Source: Chloroflexi bacterium RBG_16_60_22
GTDB taxonomy: Bacteria; Chloroflexota; Dehalococcoidia; Dehalococcoidales; RBG-16-60-22
DNA: 17,151 nt
Direction of reading: 5' to 3'
Assembly (NCBI GenBank): GCA_001796935.1
Contig: MGNX01000018.1
Span: 1 to 17,151 of the forward strand
Part shown: one piece after another, positions 6,203-13,292 of the stretch
Position numbering within the stretch: position 1 is the first letter of the stretch
How the letters are laid out: each line of letters opens with the position of its first letter
Translations under genes and position numbers: made by a program
The notes under the pieces: model-generated
Databases searched by the model: none
The model's input: only the letters and a program-made list of their open reading frames with translations
What the model was told of the DNA's origin: nothing

Positions 6203-7388
6203 AAAGGGCAAGGTCAGCGTGATGACGGGCAACTACGCCGCGGCCAACGCGGCCAGGCTGTGCCGTCCGGAGGTAGTCTCGGCCTATCCCATCACCCCCC
6301 AGAGCGAGGTGGCGGAGCAGATTTCCGCCTACGTGGCCAACGGGGAGCTTGACGCCGAGATAGTCGAGGTCGAAGGTGAAAACTCGGCGATGAACGTCGT
6401 CTGCGCCGCCAGCCTGGCCGGCGCGCGCGTCTTTACCGCCACCTCGTCCTACGGCCTCGTCTTCATGTACGATACGCTGCTGCAGACGGCCGGCTACCGG
6501 GCCCCGGTGGTGATGGTCAACGTCAACCGGGAACCACCCGGCATACAGGCCGTATCCGGCGGCCAGCAGGACCTCATTTCCACCCGTGATTCCGGCTGGG
6601 TCCAGGTAATCGTGGAGAATAACCAGGAAATCATCGACCAGATTATCATGGCCTACCGCCTGGCCGAAGACCACGATATCCAGCTGCCGGTCATGGTCAA
6701 CTATGACGGCTATTACCTGTCCTACCTGGCCGAGTCCGTGGAGATGCCCCTTATCGAGGACGTGGACGCCTTCCTGGCGCCGCTGAAGAGCCAGCCGCCG
6801 CGCCCCCGCATCATCCCCGGCGCCGCCACCGGCTGCGGCACCCACGGCATGGAGATGGGCTACGTCGAGGCCCGCTACAAGCACTGGTCGGCCCTGGAGC
6901 GCGCCAGAGAGAAGGTCGACGATATCGACCGGTTGTTCGGGGAGTACTTCGGGCGGAGCTACGGCGGCCAGATTGAGGAGTACCGCACCGACGGTGCCGA
7001 TATCATCATCGTCACTTCCGGGAGCGCCGCCGGCACGACGCGCACGGTGGTTGACGCCAAGCGGAATGAAGGCGTCAGGGTCGGCATGGTCAAGATTCGC
7101 CTCTTCCGGCCCTTCCCCGAGGACCGACTCACGGAAGTCCTCAAGGGCAGGAAGGCGATAGGCGTCGTCGACCGCAGCCTCTGTTTCGGCTGGAAGTGCG
7201 GCCCCATGTGCATGGAGATCAAGGCACTGACCCCGGATATCGGCCGGATGCCCATACTGAGCTATATCGACGGCCTGGCCAATCTGGATATCACCGTGCC
7301 CCATATCACCCGGGTGGTCGATGAGGTCAATGGCGCGGCCCAGGGCAAGCCCTTCCAGGAGGTAACCTGGATACCGATGGAGGAGTAA
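6192..7388 (+). CDS. 2-oxoacid:ferredoxin oxidoreductase, alpha subunit
   Basis: A 398-residue alpha chain (pyrimidine-binding and domain II regions) of a thiamine-diphosphate 2-oxoacid oxidoreductase. Early motifs are SAYPITPQSEVAE (30-42), substrate- and TPP-proximal, and EVEGENSAMN (59-68), with the conserved glutamates that contact the cofactor. Later comes a domain with IIIVTSGSAAGTTR and VKIRLFRPFPEDRL, which is the domain II signature. ATG 6192 with AGGAG at 6178-6182 is the right start; the same frame is open back to 6126 but overlaps the ferredoxin gene and is unlike the family. With the beta subunit it decarboxylates a 2-oxoacid and forms the acyl-CoA. Next to the pad-like molybdoenzyme, the expected reaction is phenylglyoxylate + CoA + oxidised ferredoxin to benzoyl-CoA + CO2. 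That substrate is inferred from context. Confidence 0.9.
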   Translation: MKAKKGKVSVMTGNYAAANAARLCRPEVVSAYPITPQSEVAEQISAYVANGELDAEIVEVEGENSAMNVVCAASLAGARVFTATSSYGLVFMYDTLLQTAGYRAPVVMVNVNREPPGIQAVSGGQQDLISTRDSGWVQVIVENNQEIIDQIIMAYRLAEDHDIQLPVMVNYDGYYLSYLAESVEMPLIEDVDAFLAPLKSQPPRPRIIPGAATGCGTHGMEMGYVEARYKHWSALERAREKVDDIDRLFGEYFGRSYGGQIEEYRTDGADIIIVTSGSAAGTTRTVVDAKRNEGVRVGMVKIRLFRPFPEDRLTEVLKGRKAIGVVDRSLCFGWKCGPMCMEIKALTPDIGRMPILSYIDGLANLDITVPHITRVVDEVNGAAQGKPFQEVTWIPMEE

Positions 7389-7392
7389 GAAA

Positions 7393-8319
7393 ATGGTAGA
7401 AGCAACCAAGAAAAGAAACAGGGTTTTCGATTATTACTGCGAGGAAGACCAGTTCTCCGGCGGCGTCGCCTGGTGCGCCGGCTGTCCCCTGGAGCTTACC
7501 GCCCGGACAATCCCCAAGGTGCTCGGGAAGAACATGGTATTCGTCGGCACGCCGTCCTGCGCGGCGCCGGTGCTCCACGGACAGAACATGGGGGCCTGGC
7601 ACTACCTGTCTTACCTGGCCTGCGTCATGACCGGCGTGGCCTCCAGTGCCACCGGCCTGTCCCGCTACTTCCGGAGGACCGGCCAGGACGCCACCGTGGT
7701 CTGCTTTACCGGCGACGGCTGCGCCACGGACATCGGCTTCCAGCCCCTCAGCGGGGCCGCCGAGAGGGCCGAGCACATCATCTACATCACCTACGATAAC
7801 GAGGGCTACATGAACACCGGCAACCAGCGCAGCAGCGCCACGCCGCGGGGGGCCCATACCAGCACCACCCCGGTGGGCAAGGTAGGGCGGGGCAAGCCCA
7901 CCCAGTCCAAGAATATGCCCATGGTAATGCTCATGCACCGGCCGCGCTACCTGGCCACCGCCACCCTGAGCCACCCGGAGGACTTCGCCAAGAAGCTGCT
8001 CAAGGCCAAGGAGATGGCCAGGGAGGGCTTCGTCTATATCCACGTATTTTCCCCCTGCCCGGTGGGCTGGCGCATCGATTCCAATAACGTCATCGAGGTG
8101 TGCCGCGCCGCCGTCAGGACCAACTACTTCCCGCTGTGGGAGGCGGAAAACGGCCAGCCCCGCCTGACGCTGGAGGTAGCCAACCCCCGGCCCATCGCGG
8201 AGTTTACCAGGCTGATGCGCAAGTTCTCCCACCTCAAGGAGGATGACCTCGCGGAGATGCAGCGGATACTCGATGAGCGTTTTGCCCTGCTCAAGACCCT
8301 CTGCGGCGCCAGTAAGTAA
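7393..8319 (+). CDS. 2-oxoacid:ferredoxin oxidoreductase, beta subunit (TPP-binding)
   Basis: A 308-residue thiamine-diphosphate and [4Fe-4S]-binding subunit. The diphosphate/Mg motif is FTGDGCATDIGF (105-116) with NEGYMNTGNQ (136-145) completing it. The four cluster cysteines expected in PorB-type chains are present: C28 and C31 in WCAGCP, C56 in TPSC, and C222 in FSPCPVGW. It follows alpha after a four-base gap, with AGGAG at the end of that gene serving as ribosome site. There is no separate NAD(P)H-binding flavoprotein gene next to it, unlike the NAD-linked phenylglyoxylate dehydrogenase of Aromatoleum evansii, so ferredoxin is the expected acceptor. No terminator is evident between this gene and the molybdoenzyme operon 97 bases on. 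Confidence 0.92.
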   Translation: MVEATKKRNRVFDYYCEEDQFSGGVAWCAGCPLELTARTIPKVLGKNMVFVGTPSCAAPVLHGQNMGAWHYLSYLACVMTGVASSATGLSRYFRRTGQDATVVCFTGDGCATDIGFQPLSGAAERAEHIIYITYDNEGYMNTGNQRSSATPRGAHTSTTPVGKVGRGKPTQSKNMPMVMLMHRPRYLATATLSHPEDFAKKLLKAKEMAREGFVYIHVFSPCPVGWRIDSNNVIEVCRAAVRTNYFPLWEAENGQPRLTLEVANPRPIAEFTRLMRKFSHLKEDDLAEMQRILDERFALLKTLCGASK

Positions 8320-8332
8320 AGCTACGAGGTTT

Positions 8333-8361
8333 TTGCTTTTCGGGGTGGATTTTCATAGTAT
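8333..8361 (+). promoter_or_regulatory. Weak candidate promoter before the molybdoenzyme operon
   Basis: TTGCTT (8333-8338) and TAGTAT (8356-8361) are spaced by 17 bases in the 97-base gap 8320-8416, which turns AT-rich toward its end. The match is moderate, and read-through from the upstream operon is equally possible because no terminator is visible. Confidence 0.3.
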
Positions 8362-8416
8362 TAGACAGTACCAGATAAAATAGAATAAAAAAACAGCAAG
8401 GAGGTGGACTGACGAT

Positions 8417-11125
8417 ATGGGTATGTCAGTAAAGGGAAAACCAGAGATATGGGATGACGAATGGGTAAGGACGACCTGCGGCGGCTGTTACGCCACCTGC
8501 ACCATCCGCGCCCACCGCGTCAACGGGGTCGTGGTCAAGATTGAAGGCGAGCCGGACAACGACTTCGGCGCCCGGGGAGGGGTATGCGGCAAGTCCCAGG
8601 CCATGATACAGGCCCTGTACGACCCCAACCGCATCAACTACCCGGTGAGGAGGACCAATCCCAAGAAGGGGCTCTTCGAGGACCCCAGGTGGGAGAGGAT
8701 TTCCTGGGACGAGGCGCTTGACGAGATTGCCAGGCAGCTCAAGAAAATCCGGGAGGACAACCCCAACAAGCTCATGCACGGCGGCACGCCGTCGCCGGGC
8801 ATGGGGCCCAACCTGCCGCTGGGCTTCGGCGTCTTCGGGGCCGTTTTCGGCACCAAGAACTGGCACGTCGGCGGCGCCGGCCTGCACTGCGGCAGCGGCT
8901 CGCACATGGGCGCGGGGCTCTACCACGCCTCGTGGTCCATCGTCCCGGACTACAAGTACTGCAACTATGCCATCCAGTTCGGCTCCAACAAGGGGACCGG
9001 CTCGGGGCACTCCCTCGGCTTCAACATGAGGCTCTCGGCGGACGCCCGGGCCCGCGGCATGAAGAACATCGTCTTCGACCCCATCTGCAACTTCGGCGGC
9101 GGCAAGGCCACCGAGTGGGTACCGCTGCTGCCGGGCACCGACGGCATCATCGCCCTGGCCATGGTCAACGTCCTGCTCAACGAGCGGCACATCTATGACG
9201 CCGAGTTCCTCAAGCTGAAGACCAACGGGCCGTACCTGATTGGGCCGGACGGCCGCTACGTCCGTGACAAGGCCACGGACAAGCCGATGGTCTGGGACGC
9301 CAAAGAAGGCAAAGCCAAGACCTTCAACGATAAGTCCGTCGGCGACTTCGCCCTCGAGGGCAACTACGAGGTCAACGGCGTCAAGTGCCAGCCGTCCTTC
9401 CAGATTGTCCGGGAGCACATGAAGCAGTACACGCCGGAATACGCCTCCAGGGAAAGCACCGTGCCGGCGGAGACCATCCGGCGCATCGCCAACGAGTTCG
9501 GCGATGCCGCCATGGTCGGCGCCACCATTGAAATCAACGGGCAGAAGCTTCCCTACCGCCCGGTGTCCTCGGTGATGTTCCGCGGCGGGCAGGGGCATAC
9601 CAACTCGGCGCACAGCTACTGCGCCCTCTGCCTGCTCAACGCCATCGTCGGCGCCATGGACGTCCCCGGCGGCACCCTGGGCTGGCCGCCGATGGTCCTC
9701 GGGCACCCGGATACGGGCCGCTTCAAGGTCATTCCCTACCCCTGCAAAGACGGCATGCTCACGGCCGGCACCTTCATGGAGCACAAGCCCTGGCCGATCG
9801 AGGAGCCCAAGGTCCCTACGGACCAGGTCTTCAAGGAGCTGTGCCCCACCGCCTCGTTCTCCCCCCAGCCGATGACCTCGGACTTTGACAGGTACTGGGA
9901 CAAGCTGGGCCGCCCCTACGAGATTGAGATGTTCATGGTCTTCGGCTCCAACATGGCGCGCACCGTCCAGAACCGGGACATCATGGAAAAGTTCCTCGCG
10001 CGGATACCCTTCATCGTGTCCATCAACCTCGTCCACAACGAGTTCACCGAGGGCTTCGCCGATATCGTCCTGCCGGACTGCCACCCCCTGGAGAGCTGGG
10101 GGCTCTTCTCCTCGCACGGCCCCTTCTTCAACTGGCCCATCGGGATGGAGGGCTGGAGCTTCCCGGTGCGGCAGCCCGTGGTCAAGCCCGCCTACGAGCG
10201 CCGCGAAATGATTGAGGTGCTCTGGGACATCGCCGACCGAATCGGCATGCGGGAAGAGATGAACCAGTACTACAACGTCTACTTCTCCAGCTTCGGCGGC
10301 GAGGCGCTCATCAGCGGCGACCTGGCCAGCGTCCGCGGCGTCAAGCAGATAGACCCCAAAAAGGTGACGCAAATCATCAAGCCGGAAGAGAAGATTTCCT
10401 TCTACGAGATGATGGACCGCGCCTTCAAGTTCTACTTCGGCGAGAAGAACGACCTGGCCTTCATCAAGAAGCACGGCACCATCGACTGGCCCAAGCAGGT
10501 CCAGGAGGCCTACTGGCGCTGGTACGTCGATGTCCGCGTCCCCATCTACCAGGAGCACATCGCCGAGATTAAGCCAGAGGTCATGAAGGCCGCCGAGAAA
10601 GCCGGCGTGGAGCTGGACTGGGAGCAGTTCACCCCCCTGCTGAGCTACTTCACGCCGCAGGTCTCCAAGGAAATCAGCGGCGAGTTCGACCTCTACTGCT
10701 TCTCCTACCGCGATATCCTGCACACCGGCACCTACACCATGAACCTGCCCTGGCTGGACGAGGTCAGCCAGCGCAGCCCGTACACCTACAACATCACCAT
10801 GAACGTGGACATGGCCAGGAAGAAGGGCCTCAAGGACGGCGACCTCATCTGCCTGGAATCGCCCTACGGGCGCAAGGTGACCGGTACCCTCAAGACGATG
10901 CAGGGACAGCACCCCCAGACGGTCGCCATCGCGGCCTGCTCCGGGGCCTGGGCCAAGGGTACGCCCGTGGCCTTCGGCAAGGGGACCAACTTTAACATCC
11001 TGCTGGAGTCCGACTTCAAGCATGCCTGCCCGGTAAGCTGGAGCCAGGAGACGGCCGCCACGGTCAAGGTCTACAAGACCGATAAGCGCGTCGAGTTTGA
11101 AGGTGTAGGAGGTAAGGCGAAATGA
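8417..11125 (+). CDS. Molybdopterin oxidoreductase catalytic subunit, phenylacetyl-CoA:acceptor oxidoreductase-like (PadB-like)
   Basis: A 902-residue DMSO-reductase-family enzyme with bis-molybdopterin cofactor. The N-terminal [4Fe-4S] site is C21-x2-C24-x3-C28-x28-C57 (CGGCYATC and GGVCGKS). Molybdopterin-domain motifs follow: ISWDEALDEIA, LHCGSGSH with C158 as a possible molybdenum ligand, FGSNKGTG, VNLVHNEF-type and DIVLPDCHPLESWG elements, and a C-terminal dinucleotide-binding barrel (NVDMARKKGLKDGDLICLESPYGRK). There is no twin-arginine or other signal peptide, so it faces the cytoplasm. That argues against exported polysulfide/thiosulfate/tetrathionate reductases and fits a CoA-thioester substrate. 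A strong AAGGAGGTGG (8398-8407) precedes ATG 8417; the stop overlaps the next gene as ATGA. Together with the FeS and NrfD-type partners, the CoA ligase and the 2-oxoacid oxidoreductase, this matches the pad system oxidising phenylacetyl-CoA to phenylglyoxylate. The family is certain; the substrate is inferred. Confidence 0.85.
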   Translation: MGMSVKGKPEIWDDEWVRTTCGGCYATCTIRAHRVNGVVVKIEGEPDNDFGARGGVCGKSQAMIQALYDPNRINYPVRRTNPKKGLFEDPRWERISWDEALDEIARQLKKIREDNPNKLMHGGTPSPGMGPNLPLGFGVFGAVFGTKNWHVGGAGLHCGSGSHMGAGLYHASWSIVPDYKYCNYAIQFGSNKGTGSGHSLGFNMRLSADARARGMKNIVFDPICNFGGGKATEWVPLLPGTDGIIALAMVNVLLNERHIYDAEFLKLKTNGPYLIGPDGRYVRDKATDKPMVWDAKEGKAKTFNDKSVGDFALEGNYEVNGVKCQPSFQIVREHMKQYTPEYASRESTVPAETIRRIANEFGDAAMVGATIEINGQKLPYRPVSSVMFRGGQGHTNSAHSYCALCLLNAIVGAMDVPGGTLGWPPMVLGHPDTGRFKVIPYPCKDGMLTAGTFMEHKPWPIEEPKVPTDQVFKELCPTASFSPQPMTSDFDRYWDKLGRPYEIEMFMVFGSNMARTVQNRDIMEKFLARIPFIVSINLVHNEFTEGFADIVLPDCHPLESWGLFSSHGPFFNWPIGMEGWSFPVRQPVVKPAYERREMIEVLWDIADRIGMREEMNQYYNVYFSSFGGEALISGDLASVRGVKQIDPKKVTQIIKPEEKISFYEMMDRAFKFYFGEKNDLAFIKKHGTIDWPKQVQEAYWRWYVDVRVPIYQEHIAEIKPEVMKAAEKAGVELDWEQFTPLLSYFTPQVSKEISGEFDLYCFSYRDILHTGTYTMNLPWLDEVSQRSPYTYNITMNVDMARKKGLKDGDLICLESPYGRKVTGTLKTMQGQHPQTVAIAACSGAWAKGTPVAFGKGTNFNILLESDFKHACPVSWSQETAATVKVYKTDKRVEFEGVGGKAK

Positions 11126-11772
11126 GATGGGGAATGGTTATCGAGCAGAAACGGTGTATCGGCTGTAATGCCTGCACCCTGGCCTGTAAGGCGGAGCACT
11201 TCCTGCCGCCCGAGATTCTCTGGAACCGCGTCCTGATTTCCGAGACGGGCAAGTACCCCACCGTCAACAAGCTCATCTACTCTATCCGCTGCAACCAGTG
11301 CGATGAGCCCAAGTGCGTGGACGCCTGCCCCACCGGGGCCACCCGCAAGCGCGAACAGGACAACATCGTCATCATCGACGATAACGAGTGCGTCGGCTGC
11401 CGCTATTGTATGATTGCCTGCCCCTACCAGGCGCGCTCCTTCTACGAGGACGGGGATGCGGAGTACTTCCCCGGCCAGGGCCAGACCGAGCACGAGAAAA
11501 TGGGCAAGGTCCTCTATCCCCACCAGGTGGGCGTGGTGCAGAAGTGCATCTTCTGCAAGGAAAGAATCGACGACGGCCTGGCCAAGGGGCTGAAACCGGG
11601 CGTTGACCGCGACGCCACCCCCGCCTGCGTTATCGCCTGCCCCACCATGGCCATGCACTTCGGCGACCTCGAAGACCCCTACAGCGATATCAACCGGCTC
11701 ATCAAGGAAAAGAAAGGCAAGCCGTTCCACCCGGAGTACGGCACGGAGCCGTCAATCTACTACATCGAATAG
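11122..11772 (+). CDS. Four-cluster ferredoxin-type electron-transfer subunit (PadC/PsrB-like)
   Basis: A 216-residue iron-sulfur subunit of a three-part molybdoenzyme (PsrB/DmsB/NrfC superfamily). Sixteen cysteines form four [4Fe-4S] sites: C12, C15, C18, C22; C57, C60, C65, C69; C90, C93, C96, C100; and C142, C145, C169, C173. They cross-pair in the usual ferredoxin manner. Recognisable blocks are CIGCNACTLAC, CVDACPTGAT, CVGCRYCMIACPYQAR and CIFCKERI, with ACVIACPTMAMHFGDL near the end. There is no signal peptide, in keeping with a cytoplasmic catalytic partner. It starts inside the stop codon of the catalytic gene (ATGA) and is followed, 15 bases on, by the membrane anchor. It carries electrons from the molybdenum subunit to the quinone site at the membrane. 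Confidence 0.92.
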   Translation: MRWGMVIEQKRCIGCNACTLACKAEHFLPPEILWNRVLISETGKYPTVNKLIYSIRCNQCDEPKCVDACPTGATRKREQDNIVIIDDNECVGCRYCMIACPYQARSFYEDGDAEYFPGQGQTEHEKMGKVLYPHQVGVVQKCIFCKERIDDGLAKGLKPGVDRDATPACVIACPTMAMHFGDLEDPYSDINRLIKEKKGKPFHPEYGTEPSIYYIE

Positions 11773-11787
11773 AGGAGGACCAGGGCG

Positions 11788-12663
11788 ATGATTCAATTAA
11801 GACCGTACGAATTCATGGTAAAATACACGCCCCAGCGCGAGTGGATTGAGGGGCACGGGATATTGATTGCCTTTGCCCTCTTCTTCGGGGGCATCAGCGG
11901 GGGGCTTTACCTGTCCTCGCTGTTCTTCAACAGCCTTATCGGCATGTTCGTGGCCTGGCTCCTGGCCATGGCCACCGGCGCCTCCGATATGGCCCACCTG
12001 AGCAAGCCCCTGAGGTTCTGGCGTATGCTGCTCAAGCCGAGGACCTCCTGGATATCCCGCGGCTTTATCTTCATCTGGCTCTTCCTCGGCTGCGCCGCCA
12101 TCCAGCTCGCCCTTAGCTACTGGGCGCCGGGAAGCGGCGCGGAGACCGTCTTCAAGGTGCTGGCCGGCATCCTGGCCTTCTTCGTGGCCGTCTACAGCGG
12201 CTTCGTTATCAGCTTCGTGGTCGGCATCAAGCTGTGGAACTCGGCCATCGTACCCATCCTCTTCGTCGTCGCCGGATTGGCCGGTGGACTGTCCATCCTG
12301 CTGGTGGCCAGCCTGGGCAGCGCCGCCCAGGGCATCGCCGTGGCCAACGCCACGCTGGCCGCGCTGGTGGTGTACGCCGTTTTCATCGCTGTTTATCTCT
12401 GGGTCTCCACCTACGAGGACGAGGCGGCCCGCGACTCGGTGATAAGGATACTCAAGGGTGACATCGCCGTCGTCTTCTGGGTGGGCGTCGTCGCTGCCGG
12501 CATTCTCGCCCCGATTGCCCTGCTGGCCCCCTTCTCCCTTACTCAGCAGGCCTCGGCGGGGGCCTTCATCGCCGGGGCCGCCCTGGCGATTATCGGGGGC
12601 GTGACGCTCCGCTACGTCATCCTCAAGGCCGGCGTCTATAACCCCCTCGTGCCCACGGAATAG
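11788..12663 (+). CDS. NrfD/PsrC-type membrane anchor subunit (PadD-like)
   Basis: A 291-residue integral membrane protein with about eight predicted helices (near residues 24-45, 47-63, 91-110, 121-145, 152-178, 186-207, 225-248 and 255-272). Family marks are the early GISGGLYLSS, the loop DMAHLSKPLRFWRMLLKPRTSWISRG (about 67-92), typical of the NrfD/PsrC family, and the C-terminal LRYVILKAGVYN. A good GGAGG (11774-11778) lies nine bases before ATG 11788. The protein contains no haem-binding CxxCH, so quinone reduction without cytochrome is expected. In the pad model it hands electrons from phenylacetyl-CoA oxidation to menaquinone; generic NrfD function is certain, that substrate link is inference. 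It is the last gene before a structured gap. Confidence 0.9.
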   Translation: MIQLRPYEFMVKYTPQREWIEGHGILIAFALFFGGISGGLYLSSLFFNSLIGMFVAWLLAMATGASDMAHLSKPLRFWRMLLKPRTSWISRGFIFIWLFLGCAAIQLALSYWAPGSGAETVFKVLAGILAFFVAVYSGFVISFVVGIKLWNSAIVPILFVVAGLAGGLSILLVASLGSAAQGIAVANATLAALVVYAVFIAVYLWVSTYEDEAARDSVIRILKGDIAVVFWVGVVAAGILAPIALLAPFSLTQQASAGAFIAGAALAIIGGVTLRYVILKAGVYNPLVPTE

Positions 12664-12670
12664 CGATAAG

Positions 12671-12762
12671 AAGCCCGGTAACCCGGAACGTTAAAAGTGA
12701 ATATCCGGTCCTCTCTGACCGCCTTCAGGATACGGAAAACGGCCGGTGTTGCCGGGCTTTTT
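12671..12762 (+). terminator. Structured intergenic RNA, terminator-like, between the anchor gene and the TRAP genes
   Basis: AAGCCCGGTAAC (12671-12682) can pair with GTTGCCGGGCTT (12748-12759), twelve base pairs with one G-U, and the right arm runs into TTTTT (12758-12762). Between the arms are two small hairpins that share bases and so exclude each other: CCGGA...TCCGG, and CGGTC-ctctct-GACCG. The outline fits a terminator or attenuator with a branched interior just before the dctQ ribosome site GAGGAG (12766-12771). The loop of about 65 bases is unusually large for a simple intrinsic terminator. Confidence 0.45.
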
Positions 12763-12779
12763 AGCGAGGAGCGTGATAT

Positions 12780-13292
12780 ATGCGGGTGCTGACGGCTTTC
12801 CTGCGCGTTATTGACGCCACCAGCGAATGGGCGGGAAAGATTGCCAGCTTCGGAATCATTATCATCATTGCCTCCATCATCTATTCCATCATCCTGCGCG
12901 CCGTTTTCAACCAGGGCTCGGCCTGGGGACTGATGACCTCGGGCCGGGTCTTTTTCGTTTACGTCGTCTTCGGCGCGGCCTGGGTCCACCGCCTGGGGGA
13001 GCATGTCAACATGGATATCCTTTACCGGCATTTCTCCCCCCGCACCCGGAGCATCGTTGACCTGATTACCTTCGTCTCCTTTCTCATCTTCATGGTGGTG
13101 ATGCTTTACGTGGCGCTGGAAGAGGCCGCCATGTTCGCCCCCCGGCTGCGCTTTTCCCCCTGGCTCTTCTGGCCTCCCCGCTGGCCCAACCCGGTGCTGG
13201 CGCCGGTGGGGATTGGCCTGCTGCTGCTCCAGGGGCTGGCCAAGTTCGTGCGCGATTTTTACACGGCGGTAACCGGCCGGGAGGCGGCGTGA
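12780..13292 (+). CDS. TRAP transporter small permease (DctQ)
   Basis: A 170-residue membrane protein with four predicted helices (about 18-42, 52-70, 92-115 and 138-158), the standard size and topology of DctQ. The conserved motif region WVHRLGEHVNMDILYRHFSPR (about 68-88), at the second helix and loop, is typical for the family, as is the early SEWAGKIASFGIIIIIASIIYSIILR. ATG 12780 is preceded by GAGGAG at a spacing of eight. The end overlaps the DctM start as GTGA, the usual arrangement for DctQM. With DctM it forms the membrane part of a sodium-driven uptake system for carboxylates. Position after the catabolic genes suggests an arylacetate or similar acid, which remains a guess. Confidence 0.88.
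   Translation: MRVLTAFLRVIDATSEWAGKIASFGIIIIIASIIYSIILRAVFNQGSAWGLMTSGRVFFVYVVFGAAWVHRLGEHVNMDILYRHFSPRTRSIVDLITFVSFLIFMVVMLYVALEEAAMFAPRLRFSPWLFWPPRWPNPVLAPVGIGLLLLQGLAKFVRDFYTAVTGREAA

Noticed and set aside
6186..7409. 407-codon minus-strand open frame opposite the 2-oxoacid oxidoreductase alpha gene
   Set aside because: Same shadow effect: low-complexity GAVDH composition, no ribosome site, and the opposite strand encodes a recognised enzyme.
8426..11023. 865-codon minus-strand open frame opposite the molybdoenzyme gene
   Set aside because: Frame-lock shadow of a high-GC gene. The translation is glycine/valine/alanine/histidine-rich with no domain, and the plus strand has full family motifs.
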